From Closterium sp. Naga37s-1 (Eukaryota; Streptophyta; Zygnematophyceae; Desmidiales; Closteriaceae), in the NCBI GenBank assembly GCA_947471745.1, contig CANJKZ010001237.1:2400001-2464000 (forward strand): DNA of 64,000 nt, read 5' to 3'. The translations under genes were made by a program, and so were the position numbers. Numbering within the stretch: the stretch's first letter is position 1; each line of letters opens with the position of its first letter. The notes under the pieces are model-generated. The model was not told the DNA's origin and did not search any database. It saw nothing but the letters and a program-made list of their open reading frames with translations. Shown here one piece after another: positions 22,225 to 33,335 of the stretch.

Positions 22225-22449
22225 CACCCCCATAGGCAAAGTGGGGGAGAACAAAGGGTCACAAGACCAGTCAAGAAAGCAAGCAAGCTCAGGGTGGATC
22301 ACAAAGTCACCACGTACTCTGAGCACAAGCAAATGACCACAAGGCCAGTTCACATGCAGAATTATATAAAAGAAAACAAGCAGGACAGTGATCACAACCT
22401 AGCAAGTGAAAGCATGCAGGTATATATATATATCACAACATCGGCAAGG

Positions 22450-24075
22450 TCAAGTAGTGAGCAAGTGAGACGAAGCAGGCAGAAGGCCTAAAGCAGTACA
22501 GAAACGTTGATGATAACCAGACCCAAGGGCCTTAGTGAAGACATCAGTAGTGTTGGCCCGAGTGGCCATGTACGCAAGACGAATCTGACCACGTTGTTGC
22601 AACTCTCGAGCAAGGAAGTAACGCAGAGCAATGTGCTTCGTTCTGTGCTCCAGTCTGTGCTCCTGACACAGGGCAATCATGGCCTTGTTGTCGACGTACA
22701 GAACTGGAGGAGAACGAGGCCGCTCTCCCAAGTCGGTCAGCAGGTAGGTGAGCCAGCGTAACTCCTGTGCAGCCATGGCCCCTGCGTAGATCTCAGCCTC
22801 ACAACTGGAACTGAGAACAGAAGACGAGCGGGTAGACCGCTACGAAACAGAGCCGGAGCCAAGGCTGAAAGTGTAACACTGTGACGACCGCTGCGTAGCC
22901 AAGTCGTCAACCCAAGAAGCGTCTGCGTGTCCAGTGAGGACAACTCCACCCCGTCCTCCAAGCACGAGCTCCATGCCCGACGTACTGCACAAGTAGCGCG
23001 ACACCCTCTTAGCGGCCTCCCAGTGCTCTGGTCGGTGTCTCCCTGGCGAAACGTAGCGCGTCAGGATGCTAAGAGGGTAGGCAAGGTCAAGTTGAGTGCA
23101 GGTCATCAGGTACATGAGGCAGCCCACAAGCTCAGGATACGGGCCACACAGCTCTACGGACTCGTCCGAAGGTGGAGCTGAGAGCGAGTGACCTGTAGGC
23201 AGAGGAGGGGACTGTGGCGAGGAGAACCGGAAGCCGAAGCGCTGAAGGACCTGCTGCACCATGTGTGACTGAGTCAGGGTGATAGTGCGCCGTGCTCTGT
23301 CCCGAGTGATCTGCAAGCCAAGATAGTTGCGCAGCTCACCCAGGTCTGTGCACGTGTGTCTCTTCTACAGCTCCGACTTCACAATGGCCAGTGCCTGAGT
23401 GTCAGCAGTGGCAAAAACCAAGTCGTCGACGTACACGAGGATGTAGAACGGCGGCAACAAAGTGTCGGTGCGCAGAAACAGCGACGGGTCAGCAGTCAAA
23501 GGAGCAAACCCAAGAGCCGCAAGTGTCGTCCTCAGTGTGTCGTGCCACTCACGAGGCGCCTGGCAGAGATCGTAGACTGGCCGCCGGAGGCTCCACTGGG
23601 TACCTGCGGGAAACGACCCAGTGAAGCCAGGTGGGCGGCGCAGCCAGATCTCCTCGTGCAGAGTGCCCTGTAAGAAAGCTGTGGTGAAGTCAAGAGAGTG
23701 AAGCTCGTAGTCACGCTGAGCAGCAACGTGCAGCAACACCCGAAGAGTGGTCATCTTCGGGGTAGGGGAGAAGGTCTGGAAGAAGTCAACTCCCTGTCGC
23801 TGACTAAAGCAGCGTGCAACGTAACGAGCCTTGAAGGCAGGCGGAAAACCCGGCGGTCGCTTCACCTTGAAAATCCACATGCCATCGACAATGTTCGCCC
23901 GAGGAGGGGGAACCTCGTCGACGTAGGTGCCTGTGGACTTCCAGGATGCCATCTCTGCGTCCATGGCTGTCTGCCACTGAGAGGAGTAGGGACCCGTAAT
24001 CGCCTCTGCGTAAGAGCGCGGGGTCGGGATATCTATAGCATCCGGGTCTCCCTCGGGTGCAAGCAGCATGGCCAC
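22450..24075 (-). pseudogene. D reverse transcriptase and RNase H (fossil)
   Basis: The minus strand encodes reverse transcriptase with MDAEMASWKSTGTYVDEVPP (about 23910-23970), KARYVARCFSQRQGVDFFQT (about 23790-23850) and ILVYVDDLVFATADTQ (about 23400-23450). Then come YPELVGCLMYLMTCTQLDLA (about 23070-23130) and RNase H with MAAQELRWLTYLLTDLGERP and KHIALRYFLAREL (about 22600-22776). The order and motifs are of copia type, very like G at 45060-46407. Confidence 0.85.
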
Positions 24076-24673
24076 GAGATGAGGTACAGCAGCTGCAAGA
24101 CACTCAAACTCCTCCTGCCTGTCCTCAAGGACGTCCGTGCCAAGGGCACACTCACCCCCGACGGACGGAGGACAGTTACACTCAGACTAAGCAACAAGAC
24201 TAGCGGCGTAGTCGAGATGACACGCGGCAGCAAAGTCAACAAGCTCAGCGACTAGGGCAGACGCAGCAGTGGACTAAAACGAAGGGTCAGTGACAACAGT
24301 GGCTAGAAGTCGTGTGATAGTAGGACTGGCTGCACGAGCAAGGTTGGACGGCGGGTCAGGAACGTCAGGAAGAGAGGACGCAGGAGGAGACGGCAGAGGG
24401 ACACGCTGTGGAACAGAGGAAGGACGAAGTGCCATATGGTGCGTGCTGGGAACAGGAGGAGAACGCTGACGAGGAACACGACGACCAGTGCGAACAGCGC
24501 GAACAGGCGACGCAGGACAAGACGGCTCACGACGCTCTGCAAGAGAGTCTGTCTGCTCAGTGTAAGGAGAGGGAGCAGGCAGTGGTGAGTCTGGCTGTAA
24601 CTGCGGCTGCGACTGGTCAGGCGGTGGACAAAGTAAGGGAGGAGCAAGGCCACTAGAAGACGGGAGAGTCTGT

Positions 24674-25600
24674 CTAATCAGTGTAAGGAGAGGGAGCAGG
24701 TAGTGGTGAGTCTGGCTGTAACTGTGGCTGCGACTGGTCAGGCGGTGGACAAAGTAAGGGAGGAGCAAGGCCAGTAGAAGAAGGGAGACCAAGAACTTGC
24801 TGAAGCAGTGGAACGAAGTACGGTCGCTGCCGCACAGTGCCTCTAGATGCAGCACCGACAGCACCAGTAACCCCAGGGCCAGCACCTTCAGCTCCAGGGT
24901 CTCCAGCTCCAACGCCTGCAGCACCACCAGCTCCAGCAGCTCCAGTAACTCCAGTACGAGCACCTCCGGGACCAGCGACTCTAGCACCTCTAGCACCTCC
25001 AGGACCAGCAGCTCCAGCACCTCCGCTACCTACAGCACCGGTGTCTCCAGCTCCAGCTCCTGCAGCACCTCCAGCTCCAGCAGCTCCAGTACCTCTAGTA
25101 CGAGCACCTCCGGGACCAGCGGCTCCAGCACCTCCAGTACCTCCAATACAAGCCGCTCCAGTACCTCCGGTACCTCCAGCTCCAGCGCCTCCAGCGCCAG
25201 GGTCTCCAGCTCCAGCGCCTGCAGTACCACCGGCTCCAGCAGCTCCAGTACCTCCAGCTCCAGTGGTGCCACTCCGAAGGCTCCAGCGCCGAGCAAACCA
25301 CTCGCGCAGCTGCGGCGGAGAGAGCGGCTCCCGCCGTGACGAGACACCCGTAGGACCTCCCGCAGACAAAGTACCTCCAGGCTCAGCACGCTCAGGCTCA
25401 GCACCCCCATGCTCAGCACCCCTAGGCTCCGCACGCTCAGGCTCAGCACCCCCAGGCTCCGCACCCTCAGACTCGGCAACCCAAGCTCAGCACCCCCATG
25501 ATCAGCACCCCCACACTCCGCACGCTCAGGCTCAGCACCCCCAGGCTCCGCACGCTCAGGCTCAGCACCCCCAGATACAGCACCCCTAGCAGCACCACCT
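24674..25600 (-). repeat. Collagen-like GAG/GTG tripeptide repeats in D linker
   Basis: On the minus strand a 9-bp-like periodicity (GGTGCTGGA and variants) encodes runs such as GAGGTGAAGAGG with Gly at every third residue (about 24840-25300). A second repeat, with units of roughly 15-30 bp (about 25370-25600), codes for Glu-Pro-Gly-Gly-Ala-type units. Both lie between integrase and reverse transcriptase. G has the same layout at 43520-44290. Confidence 0.8.
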
Positions 25601-25826
25601 GGAGCAGCACCTGAGTCGACAACTACCTTGACAGGCTCGACAGGGTCTACCTGAGACGCACCTGAGGGAGCAGGACACTGAGGGGGGAGGGGGTCTACCG
25701 GAGGAGGACCTGGTGCGAGGAAGAGCGGCGGGGGGGGGAGAGAGGCAGTGTGGTAGGGGAAGAGATGGTAAAAGGGAACCGACTCGTCGAATGTAACGTC
25801 CTGAGAGGGCAGGACACGGCGCGATG

Positions 25827-25973
25827 TGTCAAACTATAATTGTTATGGTTTGTATTTGCTAGTCTAGGTGGTGTGCACTTATGTTTAGGGTTGGCTAGGG
25901 TTGACCAGGGTTTGCTATATCTTCCTTGTACTTGTCATTTATAGTCATTCATTATTCCGTTACCACGTTGACA
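25827..25973 (+). repeat. E 5' LTR
   Basis: About 147 bp from TGTCAAACTATAATTG to CACGTTGACA. The start matches the B LTR, including CTAGTCTAGGTG, but the middle differs. Confidence 0.8.
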
Positions 25974-25984
25974 TGGTATAGAGC
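25974..25984 (+). promoter_or_regulatory. E primer-binding site
   Basis: TGGTATAGAGC directly follows the LTR and is identical to the B site. Confidence 0.75.
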
Positions 25985-26075
25985 AGTTCGATTCTCATGG
26001 GCCCACCGCCCCGCGCTCGTCTGTTAGTAACGCGTTACCCGTAGTGCCCCGTCACCCCTTAGCGTCAGCCCTCCG

Positions 26076-27430
26076 CCCCCCCCCCCCCCCCCCCCCCCGT
26101 CGAATCGCGGGCTAGAGAGAGACCCCCGCGGGACCCCCCACGTCACGCCCTAGGAAGACCCCACAAACCCCCGAATCGCGAGTTAGAAGGACCCCCGCGG
26201 GTCCCCCACGTCGCGACCTAGGAAGGCCCCTGCGGGCCCCCCGAATCGAGATCTAGAAGGACCCCCGCGGGTCCCCCCACGTCGCGACCTAGGAAGGCCC
26301 CCGCGGGCCCCCCGAATCGCGACCTAGAAGGACCCCCGTGGGTCCCCCCACGACGCGACCTAGGAAGGCCCCCGCGGGCCCCCGAATCACGACCTAAGAA
26401 GGACCCCCGCGGGTCCCCCCATGTCGCGACCTAGAAAGGCCCCCGCGGGCCCCCGAATCGCGACCTAAGAAGGACCCCGCGGGTCCCCCCGCGTCGCGAC
26501 CTAGAAAGGCCCCCGCGGGCCCATATATCGCGCGCGTCCCCCCCCCCCCCCCCCCCCCCTCCCCGTAGCCCGTCGCCCCGCAGGCCTCCCCGTCGCGTCC
26601 CTTCCCCGTCGCCTCCCCGTCGCGCCCCTTCCCCGTCGCTCCCCGTCACGTCCCCTCTTCGTCGCCTCCCCTTCCCCTACCCGTCGCGTCCCCTCATCAT
26701 CGCCTCCCCTTCCCCTACTTGTCGCGTCCCCTCCCCGCCGCCAGCCCATCGCGTCCCCGTCCCCCAGCCCCGTCCGCCAGCCCCGTCGCGTCCCCTACCC
26801 GTACGCCCTGCAGTCCGCCAGCTTCGCCTGCCACCATCCCTCCAGAACCGCCCAGGAACGTCCAGAACCGCCCATGACCGTCCAGAACCGTCCAGAACCG
26901 CCCAAGACCGTCTAGAACCGCCCAAGACCGTCCAGAACCGTCCAGAACCGCCGAGGACCGTCCAAAATCGCCCAGGACCGTCCAAAACCGTCCAGAACCG
27001 CCCAGGACCGTCTAGAACCGTCCGGAACCGCCAAGAACCACCCAGGAACGCCCACAACCGTCCAGAACCGTCCCGAACCGCCCAGGACCGTCCAGGACCG
27101 CCCATAACCGCCCAGGACCGCCCAGGACCGTCTAGAACCGTCCAGAACCGCCCAGGACCGTCCACGACTGTCCAGAACCGCCCAGCATAGCCCAGGACCG
27201 TCCAGAACTGTCTAGAACCGCCCAGGACCGTCCAGAACCGCCCAGAACCGCCCAGAACTGCCCAAAACCGTTCCCCAACGCCAGAACCAGCAGCAACATA
27301 GGCTGCCCCCATCAGAACCAGCAGCAGCATAGGCTGCCCCCCAGCAGAACCAGCAGCAGCATTGGCTGCCCCCCAGCAGCACTAGAAGCAGCATAGGCTG
27401 CCCCCAGCAGATTCAGCAACAGCATAGGCT
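26076..27430 (+). repeat. Tandem-repeat leader of E (four different arrays, two poly-C runs)
   Basis: Between primer site and gag lie, in order: a C run (26076-26098); about six copies of a roughly 70-bp unit built on CGAATCGCGACCTAGAAGG and CCCCCGCGGG (about 26100-26525); a second C run (about 26538-26559); CCCCGTCGCGTCCC-type repeats (about 26560-26810); a 10-bp CCGTCCAGAA / CCGCCCAGGA array (about 26850-27270); and the 30-bp CAGCAGCATAGGCTGCCCCC repeat (about 27285-27430). The last two correspond to arrays in B. Frames across it are repeat translations, not genes. Confidence 0.82.
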
Positions 27431-27479
27431 GTAGCTAGCAGCCGCTCCCCACCGCGCTCGGTCGTCTCTAGCGCCTACC

Positions 27480-29300
27480 ATGGCGTGTGCTAGAGTTCTA
27501 CAGCAGCAGCAGGGTCCGCCGCAGCGACAGCAGCTACAGCACTCCCGGCAGTGGGGACCTGAGGGTCCTAGAAGTACCGACCGCAGCAGCGGCTCAGCCA
27601 CTAGTGAGCGCGACGTCGGTCCCTGCGGGTACCGGATCCTGACTAGCCCGGGTGCTGGCACCACCTGCTGGAGTCCTGACCACTCTGCGTCCCGCTGCTA
27701 CCGTCGCCTCGACGACCTCCAACGTGAGCGTTTTGGTCCTCATGCTATTACACCGCATTGGCCCTCACGTCTTCGCCAACGCACTGCTGCACCAGTTGAG
27801 TCTCACCTACCTGGTCTAGGACCGGTCCCGGCTGCACGAGTAGAGACATGTGTTTCCAGTCTTGGTGCGTGTGTTGTTTCCAGTACGGGCCCCTCTGAGC
27901 GTCCTTGTGTAGGAGCTGCAGCTACCACTAGTCTAGCACCAGCCTTTGTCGCTGGCTCGAGTGCGACCTTACAGACTGCACAGATTTCCTTCACCCTAGA
28001 CTGTGGAGCGTCCAGCTGCTTCTTTCGCGACTGTACTGACCTCACGCCACTGCGCACTCCAGTCACTGTCGCCTTGGCTGACCCCTCCGTGGGACCTGTA
28101 GTTGCCCACAGCACCACCACTCTCCCGTGTCCGGCGGCTCCCTCTGGATTTCTCATAGGTTACTACACCCCCAGGTTCTCCAGGAACCTGGTGGGTGTCA
28201 GTCACCTCCACGACCTAGGCGTAGTCACTACTTTCCCACTGGACGAGCCAGTTGCCTCCTGCACAGTCGGTGCCACTGGGGCGCCTCTGGCTACTTTCCA
28301 CAGGGAGCCGGGCTCTGGCCTGTACTCACTACACACAGGGTCCCACCACACTGGGTCAGGTCAGGTCAGGCCAGGTCAGGTAGCTGCTGTGTCGTGCGAC
28401 TGTCGGTCACTAACCCACCCGTCGGTCCTCTAGCACCACCGTCTAGGTCACCCGTCGTTCCCACGTCTCAGTAGGATGGCACGTTACCGTCTGGTCTCAG
28501 GTCTCCCACAGTCGCTTGCCCCGCTTCCTCGCTCGCCTGTGCCACCGTGCACTCCTTGCATCGAGGGTCGGCAGCGCGCTGCCCCTCACTCCTCCTCGTT
28601 CCCCCCCACCACGGCTCCCTTCCAGACCCTGCACTTGGACGTTTGGGGCCCCTGCCCGGTCCGTGGCCCACGTCAGGAGTGCTACTTCCTGATTGTGGTG
28701 GACGACTACTCCCGCTACACCACGGTTTTCCCCTTGCGACGGAAGGCCGACGTGCCTACCGTCCTCGAGCCGTGGCTACTAGCGTGGGGTGACGCTCAGG
28801 CCCTTTGTGGGCTCCGCTTGCACTCGGACCGTGGTGGTGAGTTCTCTTCGACTCGCCTAGAGACGTTCTGTCAGGGTCGGGGGATCCTCCAGTCTTACAC
28901 GCTACCAGCCTCGCTGCAGCAGAACGGGGTAGCCGAGTGACGCATCGGCCTGGTCATGGAGGTTTCCCGGACCTCCATGTGCCATGCCGGTGCCCCCCAG
29001 TTCCTGTGGCCTTAGGTAGTCCGCTACGCCGCGCACCAGCTGAACCTGTGGCCCAGTGACGCACGGCCATGGGTGACGCCGGTCTCCCTTTGGACAGGTT
29101 CTCCCGGCGTAGCAGCTGACTTCCGCGTCTGGGGTTCTCTGGCTCACGTTCGCGCCCCTGGCGTGAACAAGTTGTCTCCGCGCACTCGTGCCTGCGTCTT
29201 TCTTGGCTTCCCTTTGGACACCGCCGGCTGGGTGTTTTACGACCCACTCACCTAAGAGTTCTTCAGTTCCCATGACGTCACATTCGACGAATCTGTCTGT
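27480..29300 (+). pseudogene. E gag, protease and integrase (fossil)
   Basis: The start at 27480 gives MACARVLQQQQ, with a Cys/His knuckle region near residues 45-75 (CGYRILTSPGAGTTCWSP, then H and C). The protease-like LDCGASSCFFRDC follows at about 28000-28045. The integrase shows LHLDVWGPCPV (about 28630), IVVDDYSRYT (about 28690), LHSDRGGEFSS (about 28815) and LQQNGVAE (about 28915). It is the same arrangement as B. The frame is not continuous over the whole stretch. Confidence 0.82.
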
Positions 29301-29869
29301 TACTACAGGAGTCGCCCCCACCGAGGTACTGAAGTCTTTTCCCCCCCCCTGTTCCTCACCCTTGAGCCCCCCCCAGTAGCCCCGGTAGCCCCCCCCCCCT
29401 TTGCGTCCTGCCCCGTCAGGTGTGTCGCACGTCACTCCGCTGTCGTCCCCCTCGCAGCGTCCAGTCCCTGTCGTGTCTGGGGGTGCGGGAGGTGCAGTTG
29501 CGGAGGGTGAGGGTGCTGGGGCTGCTGGAGCTGGTGGTGTCGGTTCTGGGGGTGCAGGGGGTGTTGGCGTGGAGGTCACTCCCGTGGAGGACACGGCAGC
29601 CTCGACTAGGCGGCCTCGCCCCGCGTCACCCCCTGGCTTCCCGTCCGTCCCGCAGTTCCCTCCTCGTTCTTCTCTGTGGCCGGTTGCTACGGAGCCTGGG
29701 GGTGTTCCTGCAAGAGGTACTGGAGGCCCCGGGGGTGTCGGTGGTGGAGGTGCTGGTTCTGGGGGTGCTGGAGCTGGAAGCACTGGCACTTTGGCGCCTA
29801 CACCGCGCACTGTACGTTTCTTGACCCGTGAGCAGCGTCTCCTCCGGTTGGAGAGGGAGGAGCGTGAGC

Positions 29870-30037
29870 GACGCAACGCAAGGCAGGGCGTGCGCGGGCG
29901 GCGCAACGCAAGGCAGGGCGTGCGCAGGGCAGCGCGACGCAGGGCAGGGCAGGGCAGCGCGGCGCTAACAGGGCGGCGCGACGTGTGGGGTAGCGCGATT
30001 CGGTGGGCCCTAAAATAACGGTCCTAGGCTAGGACCT
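29870..30037 (-). other. D leader, GCAGGGC-type repeats
   Basis: GCGCAACGCAAGGCAGGGCG and related repeats precede the D primer site (minus orientation). They resemble the GCCCTGCCCTGCC leader of G at 40190-40640, which supports D and G being sister elements. Confidence 0.65.
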
Positions 30038-30049
30038 GCTCTGATACCA
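30038..30049 (-). promoter_or_regulatory. D primer-binding site
   Basis: The minus strand reads TGGTATCAGAGC directly after the D 5' LTR, the same as C and F1. Confidence 0.85.
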
Positions 30050-30167
30050 TGTCGAAATAGTTTAACGAGAATGGTTGAATTGACAGCATGCAGGAGTACA
30101 AGAAGCAAACCCTAATTGGGTTGTTCCCCACTACAGCCTACACAACATGCAACATATAAGTTTGACA
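30050..30167 (-). repeat. D 5' LTR
   Basis: 118 bp, collinear with 22093-22224. It is flanked on the outside by AACCA (30168-30172), which belongs to the satellite. Confidence 0.85.
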
Positions 30168-30325
30168 AACCATGCATCTCAGTGCATGGAATCATGCATC
30201 TCAGTTCATGGAGCCATGCGTCTCAGTGCATGGAACGATTCATCTCAGTGCATGGAACCATTCATCGCAGTGCATGGAACCATGCATCTCAGTGCATGGA
30301 ACCATGCATCTCTGTGCATGTCATC
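30168..30325 (+). repeat. 22-bp satellite array, right part
   Basis: About seven units of the same 22-bp satellite as at 21838-22092, with similar unit-to-unit variation. D sits inside what was one array of about 18-19 units. Confidence 0.9.
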
Positions 30326-30952
30326 TGCCCCTACTTGCATGTGCACATCATATCATCCTTGTTTGAATGATCATGCTCTGAACAAGCAGCAAAAAGACAC
30401 AATCAGAATGGCTGAGAGGGGCTGTTCTGGCAGGTCTGAGCAAGTTGACGAGAGGAACGTGTTGGTCCCCGCTGCCTGCATGTGCTTAGGACCACCCTGG
30501 AATGTGTTTAGAATGATCCCTGCTTGTGTAACTATCCCTGTGCATATCATCATCCCTACGTTAACTGTACTAAAAACCCTATAATCTTTTATTGAATGGC
30601 CATGTCCTAAGCAATCTGCAAAGAGGACATGTCAATAGGAACCTCAAATTGAGAGGAACACCACAACATTGCTTGCTTGACATATGCAGAGGACTGCCTT
30701 CTTTCGACAACAGCCATATTTCCACCTTGCAGCCAGCCCTCGCTTTCGGGCTGAAGGCGAGCTTCATCGAGCAAAACATGTGCATGCTATATGGAAGTGC
30801 TGTACCGATGTTACAAATCTGACAGAAATTACCAAAATAAATAAGAAAACCAACCCCCACAACATTCATCCTACCAGTGTCTGCCAGAGTATCAACAATG
30901 ACTAAAGAAAGGAAAGAAAAGAAAACCAGGAGCTAATCACATGTTCGTATGA
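30326..30952. other. Intergenic-like sequence, no clear gene
   Basis: AT-richer than the retroelements. Short open frames only. A stretch at 30410-30500 (GGGGCTGTTCTGGC..TGAGCAAG) weakly resembles 21490-21580 on the other side of the satellite, which may reflect an old local duplication. I see no RNA gene or clear exon. Confidence 0.35.
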
Positions 30953-31546
30953 TCAGATAAGGACAATCGATTGTTTCAAAGCTGCCCAATCATGGTAATC
31001 TAAAGCGGCAACTGCCCCAACACCTCCTCCCATATCCCCTGCTCCCCCCTCTACTTGTGCCGCTTCTTTTGCCACCACTTGAGCACCTATAGGCACGACT
31101 GAGACCGATGCTCCCCTTGCCCCTGCCATTGACGATGCTGCTTCTCCCAACAATGCACCACTTACAGCCTTGCCCAAGTATGCTATCGCACACAACTCAC
31201 TACCCACCTCACCACACCCACCAGCACCAAATCCCACCTCTCCTCTGTTCTCCTCTGTTTCTCCATTGTCCCCTTCCCCTCTAACCTCGCCAATTTCTCC
31301 ATCAATCTCCCTACCAGTTACCCACTCTTTTCCAACCGCCTCACCCTTCCCTTCTCCCCATCCCTTTTCTTCTCCCTCCTCCCACGTTTTTTTCCTTGGA
31401 TTTAAACCTCCTGAACCTCCATCCGGAACAAACGCCCACCCCGAGGCTGCGCTGCACCTCATAGCTGCCTCGAGCGGCGGCTCCAAATTCGGAAGAACAC
31501 CGGAGCTGGCAGCTAGGGAGGGCATGGCTCCCACAGCACAGGGCAC
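30953..31546 (-). CDS. Unrecognised Gly/Glu-rich open frame, possible host exon
   Basis: A 197-codon minus-strand frame: an N-terminal part rich in Ala/Ser/Leu, then a highly charged Gly/Glu stretch (WEEGEEKGWGEGKGEAVGKE), then an Ala/Gly/Val-rich C-terminal third (EAASSMAGARGASVSVVP). No family recognised. Upstream on the same strand, CAG|GTGAGAGG near 31650-31660 fits a splice-donor consensus, so the frame may be part of a spliced gene. The opposite strand is also open over 31170-31754 but Pro/Ser-rich, as expected for the antisense of such sequence. Weak call: composition alone could keep it open. Confidence 0.25.
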   Translation of the reverse strand: MPCAVGAMPSLAASSGVLPNLEPPLEAAMRCSAASGWAFVPDGGSGGLNPRKKTWEEGEEKGWGEGKGEAVGKEWVTGREIDGEIGEVRGEGDNGETEENRGEVGFGAGGCGEVGSELCAIAYLGKAVSGALLGEAASSMAGARGASVSVVPIGAQVVAKEAAQVEGGAGDMGGGVGAVAALDYHDWAALKQSIVLI

Positions 31547-32351
31547 CCAGTTAGCAGCAACCCTCCACCTCTTTCGAGTACAACAAGGTTCATGGATACT
31601 GCAATCTCCTAGCTACCTGACCCACCACCCCAACCACCATCCACACCCCTTCCTCTCACCTGAGTCACAGCCAGTCACAGCATTGGCAGCTGCAGTGGTC
31701 GTTCGTGGGCCATGGCTGTGTAATGGAAGGGAGAAAGACAGGGAAGGAGACTAGCAAAAGGGTGGAATACTGGAGCGCCGATCATACTGAAGATAGTGGG
31801 CTCCGCAAATCCTCCAATGATCATCCCTACTGGCAAACTGGAGCAAGCCCAATGACACTGAGAAGCTGAGACAACGTCGTCAGGAGCGGCATGAAAGCAC
31901 AACCTGCCGTCTTCTTCACTTAAGCAAAGTCGCCACCATTCGCGACTCCAGGTTCCGATAATTACTTGAGAAAATTAATGTGATGCCGATTCTGGCACAT
32001 AAAATACCAGTTCCGCGATCTCTCGGATTAATCCCTTTTGCGAGCGTTGAACGAGAAGGAGGTGCAGGCGAGAATTGATTTGCGAGCCGAGCGTGGACGT
32101 TGGTAAATAGAGACTCTACCTATGACTTTGGTTGCTGCAGTGTGTCAGACTAGAGTGATTCCTGCAGCAACGTGTTAAGGCTCCCAGGACCTCGGGAAGG
32201 TCAAGGGGAAGGTCCCAGGACCAGGAGCATTTGAATCGACCTCGGAAACAAATTTCACCCCACATTCAGGTGAAGCAGAAAGTAGAGTTTGCAGCTTTGT
32301 GAGTAGGCCCTAGGAATGATATTGTAAAGCTTGATGTACCCTATGATCCTA
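31547..32351. other. Left flank of F array, no firm gene
   Basis: No long frame. CAG|GTGAGA on the minus strand (about 31655) is a possible splice donor. The last 300 bases before the F LTR have coding-like composition on the plus strand but no recognised domain. Confidence 0.3.
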
Positions 32352-32356
32352 TAAAT
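32352..32356. other. Target-site duplication of the F array, left copy (TAAAT)
   Basis: TAAAT precedes the first F LTR (32357) and is found again at 56538-56542 directly after the last F LTR. The whole three-LTR array is thus bounded as one insertion. Confidence 0.8.
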
Positions 32357-33127
32357 TGTTAAATGCACGTCAGTTTGAGTGCATGTCATCGTAACGTCCT
32401 GCCGAGTGCTCGTGCCATTTGTGCTTGCATGATTTGCATGAGCATATGTTATTATGCATGGCTGTTGGATTTTATCATCTCTTTTTTTTTCTTCCAAGTC
32501 TACATGCTTTATCATATAGGAGAAATCCAGAGCTTTCCAACGATACCAAGATCGCCTTATTCCGACCAAGATCGCCTAAGTTACAAGATTTCCAAGACTT
32601 GGGACTTTTATCTCGTAGCCATATATTATCTACATTTGGCGATTATTGGGACATGACTATAAAGATATTTATTTTGGGTGGTTAGGAAGGCAACTTTGAC
32701 TTCAAGATTTGGGTGGCTAGAAGTTCTAGCATGGGTTCCAAATGTTGCAACACCTAGGCAAAATCCAACTATATTTGATTTTGGATGTGACACCTGAATG
32801 ACCTCATGATGAGGATTGCATCCTTGTTGCTAGACAGGGTCTTACCATCCTTCCCTAGCTGTTGGAGAACCCCTTTCATCTCATGGTTCTCTTGGAGTCC
32901 CCAACTCCAACTATTTCCATTTCTTAATGCTTGTACTTCCTCCACCATTCTAGTCATGCAGCTGCTGGATAATTTTAAGTCGTTCTCAATCTGTTGACCA
33001 TCTTAACGACTGATTGAAATTGGAGATGGTAGCTAAGGCTATAGCGCATAATCCTACTGAGAGGATTTGCGTTTAGTTGAGAAATGATTTCGTAGAAAGT
33101 TCTCAAAGTGACGGATCCTTAGCAACA
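32357..33127 (+). repeat. F1 5' LTR
   Basis: 771 bp from TGTTAAATGCACG to CCTTAGCAACA. It is collinear with 37472-38178 and with the two outer parts of the last LTR (49241-49371 and 56125-56537). Confidence 0.88.
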
Positions 33128-33129
33128 AG

Positions 33130-33141
33130 TGGTATCAGAGC
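33130..33141 (+). promoter_or_regulatory. F1 primer-binding site
   Basis: TGGTATCAGAGC lies 2 bp after the LTR, as in C. Confidence 0.85.
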
Positions 33142-33335
33142 GGGTCGTCAACTTTGAGACGACGAATCGTCATTAATTCTCAACCAATGTTGACGAGTGC
33201 GACCAGTTTCTGGTAGCTCAGCTCGCGAACTTTCGATTGGTGGTAGAATCGTGTTCTCATTCTAAGAATCTAGTCCACAACGGCGATTGTTCTCTCCAGA
33301 CGATTTCTTGAGTTTCCACCATTCATAAGGCCTCA

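Larger units (their letters stand above)
25827..29868 (+). mobile_element. Element E, B-like copia fossil (plus), 5' part, inside D
   Basis: A 5' LTR (25827-25973), primer site, a long repeat-rich leader (about 25990-27470), gag (from 27480), protease, integrase (about 28480-29300) and linker (about 29400-29865) follow in copia order. The coding parts are close to B: its gag start MACARVLQQQ matches MACTRVLQQQ in B. No reverse transcriptase, RNase H or 3' LTR of E is seen. Its right end abuts the GC-rich leader of D, so no target duplication can be read. The element is broken, with several breaks. Confidence 0.85.
22093..30167 (-). mobile_element. Element D, short-LTR Ty1/copia fossil (minus), with E inside
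   Basis: LTRs at 22093-22224 and 30050-30167, about 90% identical with a length difference, are flanked by AACCA. Parts on the minus strand: primer site (30038-30049) and repeat-rich leader (about 29870-30037), then element E, then the integrase tail and a collagen-like linker (about 24270-25826), reverse transcriptase (about 23320-24075), RNase H (about 22450-23000) and 3' LTR. It is broken, with several breaks besides E, and no gag or integrase core of D is seen. It looks older than B and G by LTR divergence. D, G and I are close relatives. Confidence 0.88.

Noticed and set aside
26431-27330. Gly/Arg- and Gly/Trp-rich minus-strand proteins
   Set aside because: They are antisense translations of the tandem-repeat leader of E.
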